NCBI GenBank assembly: GCA_964630265.1
Contig: CAZVRW010000001.1
Span: 62,001 to 126,000 of the forward strand
Length of the DNA: 64,000 nucleotides
Source of the DNA: CAZBWP01 sp964630265
GTDB lineage: Bacteria > Pseudomonadota > Alphaproteobacteria > Rhodospirillales > Defluviicoccaceae
Reading direction: 5' to 3'
This document shows, one piece after another, positions 32,849-41,366 of this stretch. The translations under genes were made by a program, and so were the position numbers. Each line of letters begins with the position of its first letter. Within the stretch, counting starts at the first letter, position 1. The notes below the pieces were generated by a model. It saw only the letters and a program-made list of their open reading frames with translations, was not told the origin of the DNA and searched no databases.

Positions 32849-34873
32849 ATGACCGAGCCGACAGAGGAGGTTGAGGGCTCGCCGCCGCGCCGGGATCTGC
32901 CCCTGCTTCGCGGCCGCTTCGAGATCGATCCCGCCGACCCGCTGCCGGCGTTGGCCGCGGGGCCGATCGCGGCGTTCGCCGCCCACGATCTGCACAGCCC
33001 CGGCCGGCAGCTGCTGGCCTATGTCTGTCGCCCGGACCTGCCGATCCGGCTGGACGCGCTCAGCCGACTGCGCAAGGCGTCGCCGAACAACATGCTGGCG
33101 TTGATCAACGCGGGCACGGTGCCCTGGCCGCTCTCGGGTGGACGCCAACTGGTCATCCTCTATCAGCGCCCGCTGGGCGGTTCGCTGGCCGAGCGCTTTG
33201 CCGCTCAGGAGCGGCCCCCACCGGCACACGAAATCCCCCGACGCATCGTCGCTCCCGTGGTCCGTGCCCTGCGCGGGCTCGAGACGTTGGGCATCGCGCA
33301 TCGCGGTATCCGCGCCGACAATCTCTACTTTCTCGACGAAACCGGCGCCGACCTTGTCCTCGGCGACTGTGTGACGGCACCGCCGGGATTCGCCCAGCCC
33401 CGGGCGATGGAGCCGATCGACCGGGCGATGGCGGCTCCGGGCGGCCGTGGCGAAGGCGGACTCGCCGACGATCTCTATGCGCTTGGGGTGATGCTGCTGC
33501 AACTCGTCTCCGGCGGCCATGCCTTCGGGGATGACGCCGCCGTGCTGGCCGCCAAGGCCACGCACGGATCCTTCGCTGCGCTCAGTGAGCGGCGCCGCAT
33601 CCCGTCGGCCATGGTCGATCCGCTGCGCGGCCTGCTCGCCGACGATCCGGCCCGCCGCTGGGGACTGGAGCACCTGGAAAACTGGTTGATGGGCCAAGTC
33701 CGGCCGCAGTCGCGTGGCGGCGTCGGCGCGTTGGTGCCGGCGCCGTTCCTGTTCGACGGCCGCCGGTATACGTCGTTCCGGCTGCTCGCCCAGGCCTTCG
33801 CCGACAATGTGGGCGCGGCGGCCGAGGTGATGCGCTCCGGCGCGTTGCACGGCTGGCTGACAAAGCGGGCCAACGCCGAGAAGGCCGCGGAGGCGCTCGC
33901 GGCGCTGGTATCGGCGCACCTGGCCGACCGCGGCACGCCACAGGGCGGCGACGACTATCTGGTGGCGAAGGTCGCGGCGCTGCTCGATCCCGACGGCCCG
34001 GTGCGGTTTCGCGGCCTACGGTTCATGCGCGACGGCGTCGGCGCGGCGCTGGCGGTCGCCTGGCTGATCGATGGCGACGCGCGCACGCCGGCCGCGGCCC
34101 TCGCCCTCGGCCTCGCCGACCCGCCGCCGGATGCCGCGGCGTCATTCCACCGCCGGCGCCCCGGCAATGGCCCCGAGACGTCACTCGCCCGCCTGGTCGA
34201 GCAGCCGGGCTACGGCGGTGGCCTGGAGCGCTGCGTCTACGCCACCAATCCGGGGCTGTCCTGCCGCAGCCCGTTGATCGCCGATGCCCTGGTGATCGCC
34301 ATCGAGGGCCTGCTGCCCGCCCTGGACGAAGCGGCGGAGCGGTGCGAGCCCCCCATGTGGCCCATCGACCGGCACATTGCCGCGTTCATCGCCGAACGGA
34401 CCGATTGCGATCTTGCCCCCGCCATGAAGGCCTTGAGCGACCGCCGGCCCGCCCGCAAGGCCCTGGCGATGGTGTCGATTCTCGCCAATCTCCAGGATGT
34501 CCCGGAGGCCGTTCCGGTGCCGGCCCTGGCGCGCTGCTGCGCCTACCACCTGGATGCCGTCATCCAGTCGTTCCAGTCCCGCACCGAGCAGGAGCGCCTG
34601 CGCCGACTCCTCCCGAAAATCGCCGGCCGCGGCCGGCTGAAAGACCTGCTCGATCTCGTCGATGATCCGCGGCGGCGGCACGCCGACCGTCAGGGGGCAA
34701 GCACGGCCGCAGCGGAGTTCGCCCGGGCCGAGGCACGTATTCAGCACTATCGTCGGACCGCGGAGGCGCGACGCCAGGGGCACCTCGCGCTGGGACAGCA
34801 GACCGCCGCAACCATCTCGCTGATCGTCGGCTTCATGGCGACGTGGGCGGCACTGGTCATCCGGCTGTGGTAG
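32849..34873 (+). CDS. Degenerate protein-kinase-like protein with C-terminal membrane anchor
   Basis: 674 residues. The N-terminal 290 residues keep the kinase outline: a catalytic-loop-like 'IAHRGIRADNLYF', then 'LVLGDCV' at the DFG position and 'DDLYALGVMLLQLVSGG' of helix F. The catalytic Asp of HRD is Gly and the Mg-binding DFG is altered. No obvious VAIK lysine is seen, so it is a predicted pseudokinase. The central 300 residues are helical and unassigned. A single hydrophobic segment ends the protein (653-673), so the bulk should face the cytoplasm as a tail-anchored protein. The next gene, 11 bp on, encodes a membrane protein and is a likely partner. Confidence 0.75.
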   Translation: MTEPTEEVEGSPPRRDLPLLRGRFEIDPADPLPALAAGPIAAFAAHDLHSPGRQLLAYVCRPDLPIRLDALSRLRKASPNNMLALINAGTVPWPLSGGRQLVILYQRPLGGSLAERFAAQERPPPAHEIPRRIVAPVVRALRGLETLGIAHRGIRADNLYFLDETGADLVLGDCVTAPPGFAQPRAMEPIDRAMAAPGGRGEGGLADDLYALGVMLLQLVSGGHAFGDDAAVLAAKATHGSFAALSERRRIPSAMVDPLRGLLADDPARRWGLEHLENWLMGQVRPQSRGGVGALVPAPFLFDGRRYTSFRLLAQAFADNVGAAAEVMRSGALHGWLTKRANAEKAAEALAALVSAHLADRGTPQGGDDYLVAKVAALLDPDGPVRFRGLRFMRDGVGAALAVAWLIDGDARTPAAALALGLADPPPDAAASFHRRRPGNGPETSLARLVEQPGYGGGLERCVYATNPGLSCRSPLIADALVIAIEGLLPALDEAAERCEPPMWPIDRHIAAFIAERTDCDLAPAMKALSDRRPARKALAMVSILANLQDVPEAVPVPALARCCAYHLDAVIQSFQSRTEQERLRRLLPKIAGRGRLKDLLDLVDDPRRRHADRQGASTAAAEFARAEARIQHYRRTAEARRQGHLALGQQTAATISLIVGFMATWAALVIRLW

Positions 34874-34884
34874 GACCGCAGACG

Positions 34885-35451
34885 ATGCGCCGATCGGCAC
34901 CGAGCGCTTTGGCGCGGCCGGCCAATCACGGTCGTCGCGGACTGCACCTGCTCGTCACCCTGCTCGCAACCCTGATGCTGATGCCGATCGTCTCGCCGTC
35001 GACATCCATCATCGTGTTCGTCGGCCTGCTGCCGACCATCGTCGCGCTGATCGTCGACCGGACCCCGCGCAAGTGCGCGGTGGCGAGCGTCGGCGGGTTG
35101 AACCTCGCCGGCGTCTCGCCGTTCCTGCTGGACCTGTGGTTCAACTCGCCAAGCATGGACTTCGCCATGGCGCTGATCACCAACCCGTTCGTGTTGGTCA
35201 CCATGTACGGCGCGGCGGCGGTCGGCTGGCTGCTGTTCGCCGGACTGCCGCTGCTCACCCTGCGCATCTCCGAGTTCACCGTCGAGCGACGCATCCGCAG
35301 CCTGCAAGACCGCCAAGGCGCCCTTCTGGCCGAGTGGGGCCAGGACGTGGTGGGTGTTAGCGCCGAGCACGGAGGCGACGGCGCGGACGGCAACGCGGGC
35401 GGGGCTGCCGGAGGCAACGAAGACGGCGCCGCGGGCGCCGCCGCTCAGTAG
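34885..35451 (+). CDS. Integral membrane protein partner of the pseudokinase
   Basis: 188 residues with three or four hydrophobic segments (the first two within about residues 20-55, later ones near 95-125), a cytoplasmic-looking charged helix 'ISEFTVERRIRSLQDRQ' and a low-complexity Gly/Ala/Asp tail. I do not recognise the family. It begins 11 bp after the pseudokinase stop, so the two are probably one operon. The 3' end overlaps rpoH tail to tail by 7 bp. ATG 34885 was chosen; an upstream ATG at 34843 would overlap the kinase gene. Confidence 0.7.
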   Translation: MRRSAPSALARPANHGRRGLHLLVTLLATLMLMPIVSPSTSIIVFVGLLPTIVALIVDRTPRKCAVASVGGLNLAGVSPFLLDLWFNSPSMDFAMALITNPFVLVTMYGAAAVGWLLFAGLPLLTLRISEFTVERRIRSLQDRQGALLAEWGQDVVGVSAEHGGDGADGNAGGAAGGNEDGAAGAAAQ

Positions 35452-36335
35452 GCCAGCCGCTGCTCGATGATGGCGTTGCGGATCGCCTTCTGCAGCTTCT
35501 CGAACGCTCGCACCTCGATCTGCCGCACCCGCTCCCGCGAGATGCCGTAGCGGTGGCTGAGGTTCTCGAGCGTCGCCGGCTGTTCGCTCAGGCGGCGTTC
35601 GGCGATGATCTCGCGTTCACGATCCGACAGACCGCGCAGCGCGCCGGCGAGCAGGCCGCGTCGCGACCGCAGTTCCTCACGGCGGGCGAGCAGGGCTTCC
35701 TGGTCGTCGGCCTCGTCGGCGAGCCAGTCCTGCCACTCGCCCTCGCCCTCCTCGCGCAGCGGCGCGTTCAAGGAGACATCGGGGCTGCCGATGCGCCGAT
35801 TCATCTGCACCACTTCAATTTCCGCCACATTGAGCCGATCGGCGATGCTGGTGACGTGCTCGGGGCGCAGATCGCCGTCCTCGATGGCCTGCATCTGCCC
35901 TTTCAGCTTGCGCAGGTTGAAGAACAGCTTCTTTTGCGCGGCGGTGGTGCCGATCTTGACCAACGACCAGGAGTGCAGGATGTACTCCTGGATCGAGGCG
36001 CGGATCCACCACATGGCGTATGTGGCCAAGCGGAAGCCGCGATTGGGATCGAAGCGGCGGACCGCCTGCATCATGCCGACGTTGCCCTCGCTGATCAGTT
36101 CACCCAAGGGCAGACCGTAGCCGCGATAGCCCATGGCGATCTTGGCGACGAGGCGCAGATGGCTGGTGACCAGCCGGTGCGCCGCCTCGGTGTCGCCGTC
36201 CTGCGCCCAGCGCTGGGCGAGCTGATACTCCTCCTGCGCCTCCAGCATCGGATAGGTGCGGATGCGCTGCAGGTAGCGGGACAGATTCCGCTCGGGCGTC
36301 AGATCGATGTCGAATACCGACCGTGCAGAGGACAT
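35445..36335 (-). CDS. rpoH: Heat-shock sigma factor RpoH
   Basis: 296 residues. Region 2 includes 'GLPLGELISEGNVGMMQAVRRFD' and 'TYAMWWIRASIQEYIL'. The RpoH box is recognisable as 'QKKLFFNLRKLK'. Region 4 ends with 'ATLENLSHRYGISRERVRQIE'. It directs transcription of chaperone and protease genes. The alphaproteobacterial genome may hold other copies. The upstream 113 bp are AT-richer and contain a TATAAT on the minus strand (36453-36448), but I could not pair it with a good -35. Confidence 0.96.
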   Translation of the reverse strand: MSSARSVFDIDLTPERNLSRYLQRIRTYPMLEAQEEYQLAQRWAQDGDTEAAHRLVTSHLRLVAKIAMGYRGYGLPLGELISEGNVGMMQAVRRFDPNRGFRLATYAMWWIRASIQEYILHSWSLVKIGTTAAQKKLFFNLRKLKGQMQAIEDGDLRPEHVTSIADRLNVAEIEVVQMNRRIGSPDVSLNAPLREEGEGEWQDWLADEADDQEALLARREELRSRRGLLAGALRGLSDREREIIAERRLSEQPATLENLSHRYGISRERVRQIEVRAFEKLQKAIRNAIIEQRLAY

Positions 36336-36448
36336 GGCTCAGTCCATCCAATCACACCAAGGACGTCTGGTCGCGCCGCCCCCCAGCTGACGACCCTGCA
36401 AAGCATGTACTGAGTTTATCGCAGCCGCGCCATCGGCAACAGCCAAAA

Positions 36449-37420
36449 TTATATGCACTCAAAGCTATCACATAACCCTCTGATATCAAATGGTAGTGTG
36501 ACGCAAAACCGGAGCCGGCGGCGGTCGATCGGGTGCTCGAAGCCCATCAAGAATGCGTGAAGCGCGTGCCGTTGGAAACGCCGCACCGCGTCGCCGGCGG
36601 CCTCCGGCAGGCGTCGCGCCCGCCCACGACCGCCGCCATACACCGCATCGCCGACCAGCGGGTGACCAAGGCTGGCGAGGTGCACGCGGATCTGATGGGT
36701 GCGACCGGTTTCCGGCCGACATTCGAGCAGGCTGACTTGGCCGCCCAGAACCGACAGCACGCGGTAATTGGTCGCCGCCGGCTTGCCGCCACGCGCAACC
36801 AGGGCCATGCGCGTGCGATGATGGGGATCGCGACCGATGTTGCCGACGATCCGCCCCGCCGCCGGCGCGGGGATGCCCCACACCAGCGCGTGGTAGGCGC
36901 GTTCGACGCTGTGTGCCGCGAATTGCGCCACCAGGCCGACGTAGGCCGCATCGGTCTTGGCGGCGATGATCAGCCCGCTGGTGTCCTTGTCCAGGCGATG
37001 GACGATGCCAGGCCGGCGGGGGCCGCCGATCGTCGCCAGGCGACCATGGCAGTGGGCGACCAGGGCGTTGACCAGCGTGCCGTCGGGGTTGCCGGCGCCG
37101 GGATGCACGACCAGGCCCGCCGGCTTGTCGACGACGATGACGTGGTCGTCCTCGTAGACCACGACCAGTGGCCGGGGCTCCGCACCCGGCTGCTCCGACG
37201 CCGCAGCCGGCGGGGTGACGACGAACACCTCCCCGGCGCGCACCAGCCGCGCCGGATCACGGACGGCGGTGCCGTCGGCGGTGCACACCCGCCCCGCGGC
37301 GAGCAACCCCTTCAGCCGGCTGCGCGAGATCGTCGGAATCGCCTGGGCCAGCGACCGGTCGAGGCGCAGTCCGGCCTTGTCGGCATCAATGGGGACGGTG
37401 TAAGGGGTCTCCACAGTCAT
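36449..37420 (-). CDS. rluD: Ribosomal large-subunit pseudouridine synthase, RluD type
   Basis: 323 residues. An N-terminal S4 RNA-binding domain ('LRLDRSLAQAIPTISRSRL') is followed by the catalytic RluA-family domain with the essential Asp in 'HRLDKDTSGLIIAAK' and 'ETGRTHQIRVHLA'. It isomerises uridines of helix 69 in 23S rRNA. ATG 37420 is taken as start; it leaves only 22 bp to the divergent DUF6476 gene, so promoters must overlap. The C-terminal tail 'RGLCDSFECI' is encoded by unusually AT-rich DNA. Confidence 0.93.
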   Translation of the reverse strand: MTVETPYTVPIDADKAGLRLDRSLAQAIPTISRSRLKGLLAAGRVCTADGTAVRDPARLVRAGEVFVVTPPAAASEQPGAEPRPLVVVYEDDHVIVVDKPAGLVVHPGAGNPDGTLVNALVAHCHGRLATIGGPRRPGIVHRLDKDTSGLIIAAKTDAAYVGLVAQFAAHSVERAYHALVWGIPAPAAGRIVGNIGRDPHHRTRMALVARGGKPAATNYRVLSVLGGQVSLLECRPETGRTHQIRVHLASLGHPLVGDAVYGGGRGRARRLPEAAGDAVRRFQRHALHAFLMGFEHPIDRRRLRFCVTLPFDIRGLCDSFECI

Positions 37421-37442
37421 CGGCGGGAACGTTGCCAACTCC

Positions 37443-37775
37443 ATGCACGCACTCAAGGGCCTCGTCATCGGCCTCGGCATGCTGATCGTCATCAGCTTCG
37501 GGCTTCTGGTCTACGGCTTCTACACCAAATTGTTCACCATCGAGGGGGAGCCGGCGGATGACGTGGCCGGCGCCGCGGTCCCGGCACCCGCGGCCCCGAT
37601 CGCCGGCTTCGGCGAGGTGCTGGTGACACTGCCGGCCGGCTGCGCGGTCGAGGAGATGCGCCCGGACGGCGCCGGCCGGGTCTATCTGCGTCTCGGGGGG
37701 GATGAGCCGTGCCAACGCATCCTGGTCATCGACGTGATCAGTGGCCGGCAATTGGGCGCCCTGACGCTCAGGTAG
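37443..37775 (+). CDS. DUF6476-like small membrane protein
   Basis: 110 residues with one N-terminal membrane helix ('GLVIGLGMLIVISFGLLVYG', residues about 6-25) and a small periplasmic domain with two cysteines ('LPAGCAVEEM' and 'GDEPCQRILVIDV') that could form a disulfide. It resembles DUF6476 proteins of alphaproteobacteria, whose function is unknown. Its stop codon overlaps the next gene's GTG start by 1 bp, so translation is coupled. Confidence 0.7.
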   Translation: MHALKGLVIGLGMLIVISFGLLVYGFYTKLFTIEGEPADDVAGAAVPAPAAPIAGFGEVLVTLPAGCAVEEMRPDGAGRVYLRLGGDEPCQRILVIDVISGRQLGALTLR

Positions 37776-38212
37776 TGATCGTCGTTCCGGCATCCGGCCT
37801 CGCCGACATCGTCGCCGCGGCGGAGGCTGCGTATCCACGCGAATGCTGCGGCCTGCTCGCCGGCCGAACGACGACCGATGGCATCCTGGTCACCCGCGTC
37901 GTCGCCAGCCGCAACACCGCCGCGGGCCACCGGCGCGACCGCTTCGAGGTCGACCCGCAGGTGCGCTTCGACCTGATGCGGGCGCTGGAGGGCAGCGACG
38001 AGCGCCTGGTCGGCCACTACCACTCGCACCCCGACCACCCGGCGATCCCCTCGGCGACCGACCGTCGCATGGTGCACGAGCCCGACTTGATCTGGCTGAT
38101 CACCGCCGTCGCCGCCGGGCACGCCACGACGACCCGCGCTTGGCGGCCCATCGCCCAGGATCCCGGCTTTGCCGAAATCGTCCTCCGCGTCGGCGACGCC
38201 GCGGGCAGGTGA
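37775..38212 (+). CDS. JAB/MPN (M67-type) metallopeptidase
   Basis: 145 residues. JAMM zinc site: E23 in 'YPRECCGLLAG', then H83-x-H85 in 'HYHSHPDHP' and D96, all present, so it should be an active metal isopeptidase or peptidase. Bacterial JAB proteins often trim C-terminal residues from ubiquitin-like sulfur carriers such as CysO; no such carrier is adjacent here. The start GTG overlaps the preceding stop codon, and the gene is in the same set as the DUF4921 gene downstream. Confidence 0.88.
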   Translation: MIVVPASGLADIVAAAEAAYPRECCGLLAGRTTTDGILVTRVVASRNTAAGHRRDRFEVDPQVRFDLMRALEGSDERLVGHYHSHPDHPAIPSATDRRMVHEPDLIWLITAVAAGHATTTRAWRPIAQDPGFAEIVLRVGDAAGR

Positions 38213-38213
38213 G

Positions 38214-38244
38214 CCCGGCTTTGCCAGTCGGCTGGCAGCCCGGG
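38214..38244 (+). terminator. Stem-loop after the JAB gene, possible terminator
   Basis: CCCGG (38214-38218) and TGCCAG (38222-38227) pair with CTGGCA (38232-38237) and CCGGG (38240-38244), closing a 4-nt TCGG loop. No T-run follows, so it may act as an mRNA 3' stabiliser or processing site rather than an intrinsic terminator. It lies between the JAB and DUF4921 genes. Confidence 0.4.
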
Positions 38245-38283
38245 TATAGTGCCGCAGCACTCAAACGATGGCAGGCGCAGCCG

Positions 38284-39678
38284 ATGGTCCAGGAGCTGAT
38301 TCCGGAATCCAACTACCTGATGCGCATGGCGGACGGGACCATCAAGCAGGTCAACCCGTTCACCGGCACGGAGGTTTGGACGGTGCCGGGGCGCGGCAAC
38401 CGGCCGCTCGGCATCCAGGGTCCGACACCGCGGCCGCTGGCATCCGCGGATCACGACCGCTTCTGCGTCTTCTGTCAGGACCGCTATCTGGACACGCCGC
38501 CGGAAAAGGCGCGGTTGGTGCAGACCGATGACGGCTACACGACGCTGCGCGACCTGCACGCCGAGGAACTGGGCGACACCGTGGCGGCCTTCCGCCGGGT
38601 GCCGAACCTGTTCGAGATCGTCTCCTTCGACTACTGGCGTGACAATTTCGGCTACGAGGTGCCGGACGCGGTGCAGGCGCGCAAACACGCCTATCTCTCC
38701 ACCGAACTCGGCCGCAAGCACGCGCTGGCCATCGTCGCCGCCCGCCTCAAGGCAAGCGGTGCCCCGACGGGGGAGATCGAGCGCATGCCGGTGGAAGACC
38801 GCCTGCGCATGACCAACGGCTTCTTTGCCGGCGGCCACGAGTTGATCGTCGCGCGGCGCCACTTCGTCGACGGCGCCACCCACGACGACCAGCTGGCCTC
38901 CTCCGGCACCATGACGCCCGAAGAGCACTACCAGTACATGCGGTTCACCATCGACGCGGTCCGCGACATCTATCTCGGCAATCGCTACGTCCGCTATGTC
39001 GCGGTGTTCCAGAACTGGCTCCGGCCCGCGGGCGCCTCGCTCGACCATCTGCACAAGCAGCTCGTCGCCATCGACGAGCGCGGCGTGCAAAGCGAGGTGG
39101 AGATCCGGCTCGCTCGCGCCAACCCCAATATCTATAACGAGGCGGCGGTGAATTTCGCCGGCTATCGCAACCTGGTGATCGCTGAGAACGAGCACGCCAT
39201 CGCCTTCGCCGGGTTCGGCCACCGCTATCCCACGGTGGAGATCTTCTCCAAGAGCGAGCGCAGCCAGCCGTGGACCCACACCCCAGACGAGTTGCGCGGC
39301 GTCTCCGACCTAGTGCATGCCGTGCACGCGGCCACCGGCCCCGACGTTCCGTGCAATGAGGAGTGGTACTACAAGCCGCCGGACGCCGACGTGCCGATGC
39401 CGTGGCGGGTGCTGGTCAAGTGGCGGATCAGCACAGCCGCCGGCTTCGAGGGCGGCACCAAGATCTACGTCAACACCATCGATCCGGAGTCGCTCCGCGA
39501 CAGGGTCGTCGACGCCTTGTTCCGCCTGAAGAACCAGGGCCGGCTGGCGCCGTTGAAGATCGCGTTCGAGTGCGACTGCGTGCCGAACTGCCTGAAGTAT
39601 AATCCCGGAGTCCGCCAGCGCATGGATGCCGATCAGGCCTTTCCGTCTCTGTCCGGCGAGGCGCGCGGCGGCCGCTGA
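38284..39678 (+). CDS. DUF4921 protein, galactose-1-phosphate uridylyltransferase-like
   Basis: 464 residues resembling the GalT branch of the HIT superfamily. A zinc-type 'CVFC' lies near residue 60. 'NWLRPAGASLDHLHKQLVAID' holds the HIT-like His triad region, and 'CDCVPNCLKYNPG' ends the domain. DUF4921 proteins are poorly studied; nucleotide transfer or hydrolysis on a sugar- or nucleoside-phosphate is a reasonable inference. The start ATG 38284 lacks a strong Shine-Dalgarno; a TTG at 38221 is in frame but overlaps the hairpin. It is the last gene of the DUF6476-JAB-DUF4921 set. Confidence 0.75.
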   Translation: MVQELIPESNYLMRMADGTIKQVNPFTGTEVWTVPGRGNRPLGIQGPTPRPLASADHDRFCVFCQDRYLDTPPEKARLVQTDDGYTTLRDLHAEELGDTVAAFRRVPNLFEIVSFDYWRDNFGYEVPDAVQARKHAYLSTELGRKHALAIVAARLKASGAPTGEIERMPVEDRLRMTNGFFAGGHELIVARRHFVDGATHDDQLASSGTMTPEEHYQYMRFTIDAVRDIYLGNRYVRYVAVFQNWLRPAGASLDHLHKQLVAIDERGVQSEVEIRLARANPNIYNEAAVNFAGYRNLVIAENEHAIAFAGFGHRYPTVEIFSKSERSQPWTHTPDELRGVSDLVHAVHAATGPDVPCNEEWYYKPPDADVPMPWRVLVKWRISTAAGFEGGTKIYVNTIDPESLRDRVVDALFRLKNQGRLAPLKIAFECDCVPNCLKYNPGVRQRMDADQAFPSLSGEARGGR

Positions 39679-39694
39679 GCCACGGCGGCCCCCG

Positions 39695-39778
39695 TTAGGC
39701 GGAGGTCGGACGGTCCAGCTTCACGAACACGACGACGCCGGCGGCAATCAGTGCCATCATGCGAGACAGAGTGCGCAT
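39695..39778 (-). CDS. 27-aa membrane peptide downstream of gcvPB
   Basis: A small frame with a very strong ribosome binding site (GGGGAGGTGAGG directly before ATG 39778). It encodes 'MRTLSRMMALIAAGVVVF' and a short charged tail, a single membrane helix with a basic N-terminus. The size and the good initiation signal suggest a real small membrane protein rather than chance. It is the last frame on the strand after gcvPB, 73 bp beyond its stop. Confidence 0.55.
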   Translation of the reverse strand: MRTLSRMMALIAAGVVVFVKLDRPTSA

Positions 39779-39851
39779 CCTCACCTCCCCGTAAGCCCAC
39801 AAGTTCTACGCGCACACGGAGAGCGTGGATCAGCACGGCGGACGGGGCCGG

Positions 39852-41366
39852 CTACTCCGCCGCCTGCTCGGGCACCGGCGGCTGCCAGCGCAACACCGGG
39901 TTGCGCGCCGCCGTGGTTTCGTCGAGCCGCCGCCGCGGCGTCAGCCGGGGCGCCTCTTCGAAGAAGCGCACGTCGCCGGCCTTCGCCCGCGCCACCAGAC
40001 CGCGCACGGACTCGATGAAGGCATCCAGCGTCGCCTTGCTCTCGGTCTCGGTCGGCTCCACCAGCATGGCACCGTGCACCACCAGCGGAAAATAGATGGT
40101 CATCGGGTGGTAGCCCTCGTCGATCAGCGCCTTGGCCAGGTCGAGTGTGGTCACGCCGGTGCCCTTGAGCGCGCCATCGTCGAACAACACCTCGTGCATG
40201 CAGACGGCGTCGAAGGCCGGCGCCAGGCAGTCCTCCAGCCGCTTGCGCACGTAGTTGGCGTTGAGCACGGCGTCCCCCGACGCTTGCCGGAGGCCGTCGG
40301 CGCCCATGCTCATCATGTAGGCGAGCGCCCGGACGAACATGCCGAACTGGCCGTGGAAGCCCTTGATGCGGCCGAACGGCTTGCCGTCTGCCCGGCTGGG
40401 GTCCTCGATGAGCCGGAAGCCATCCGGGCCGTGCACGACGGTGGGGATGGGCGCGTAGGGGGCGAGATCGGCTGACAGAACCACGGGTCCGCTGCCCGGC
40501 CCACCGCCGCCGTGCGGTGTCGAGAAGGTCTTGTGCAGATTGATGTGCATGCAATCGATGCCGAGATCGCCCGGCCGCACCCGCCCGACGATGGCATTGA
40601 AGTTGGCGCCGTCGCAGTAGAAGAAGGCGCCGGCGGCGTGGATCGCCTCGGCGATCTCGAGAATGTCGTTCTCGAAGAGGCCGCAGGTGTTCGGATTGGT
40701 GATCATGATGGCGGCGACGTCGGAATCCACCTTGGCCTTCAGTGCCGCCAGATCGACGCGACCGCGGCTGTCCGCCGGCACCGCCTCCACCGCATAGCCG
40801 CAGAAGTGGGCGCTCGCCGGATTGGTGCCGTGCGCCGACTCGGGCACGATGACGCGCCGCCGGGCATCGCCCCGGTCCTCCAGCGCCGCGCGGATGGTCA
40901 TCAGGCCGGTCAACTCGCCGTGGGCGCCGGCACCGGGCGACATGGCGACGGCCGGCAGGCCGGTCAGCATCTTCAGCCAGTGGGCGCACGCATCGATGAT
41001 CGCCAGCGCCCCCTGCACGGTGGAGATCGGCTGCAACGGGTGCAGGTCGCCGATGCCTGGGAAGCGAGCGACGCGCTCGTTGATCCTGGGGTTGTGCTTC
41101 ATGGTGCACGACCCGAGCGGATAGAAGCCGCCGTCGATGGAGTAGTTCTTTTGGCTCAATCGCTGATAGTGGCGGATCACTTCGGGCTCGGTCAGCCCGG
41201 GCAGGCCGATCGGCCCGCGGCGCCGCAGGCCGCCGAGCCGGTCCGTTGCCAGCGTCGTCTCGGCCAGGTCGACGCCAGTCTTGTCCGGCGCTCCCTGCTC
41301 GAAGATCAGCGGCTCTTCGTGCACCAGGCCGCGATGGCCGCTGATGGTCCGGTCGTCGCGTGTCAT
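39852..41366 (-). CDS. gcvPB: Glycine dehydrogenase (decarboxylating) subunit 2
   Basis: 504 residues, the PLP-binding half of the split P-protein. K279 in 'HINLHKTFSTPHGGGG' should hold PLP. The glycine-rich loop 'SPGAGAHGELTGLM' and 'YFPLVVHGAMLVEPTETES' are present. It decarboxylates glycine together with GcvPA and passes the aminomethyl group to GcvH. Its ATG overlaps the gcvPA stop by 4 bp, as usual. A small membrane peptide follows. Confidence 0.96.
   Translation of the reverse strand: MTRDDRTISGHRGLVHEEPLIFEQGAPDKTGVDLAETTLATDRLGGLRRRGPIGLPGLTEPEVIRHYQRLSQKNYSIDGGFYPLGSCTMKHNPRINERVARFPGIGDLHPLQPISTVQGALAIIDACAHWLKMLTGLPAVAMSPGAGAHGELTGLMTIRAALEDRGDARRRVIVPESAHGTNPASAHFCGYAVEAVPADSRGRVDLAALKAKVDSDVAAIMITNPNTCGLFENDILEIAEAIHAAGAFFYCDGANFNAIVGRVRPGDLGIDCMHINLHKTFSTPHGGGGPGSGPVVLSADLAPYAPIPTVVHGPDGFRLIEDPSRADGKPFGRIKGFHGQFGMFVRALAYMMSMGADGLRQASGDAVLNANYVRKRLEDCLAPAFDAVCMHEVLFDDGALKGTGVTTLDLAKALIDEGYHPMTIYFPLVVHGAMLVEPTETESKATLDAFIESVRGLVARAKAGDVRFFEEAPRLTPRRRLDETTAARNPVLRWQPPVPEQAAE

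Noticed and set aside
36336..36448. A sigma-32 or sigma-24 promoter for rpoH
   Set aside because: A TATAAT is present on the minus strand, but no convincing -35 or heat-shock -10 (CCCCAT-type) could be paired with it.
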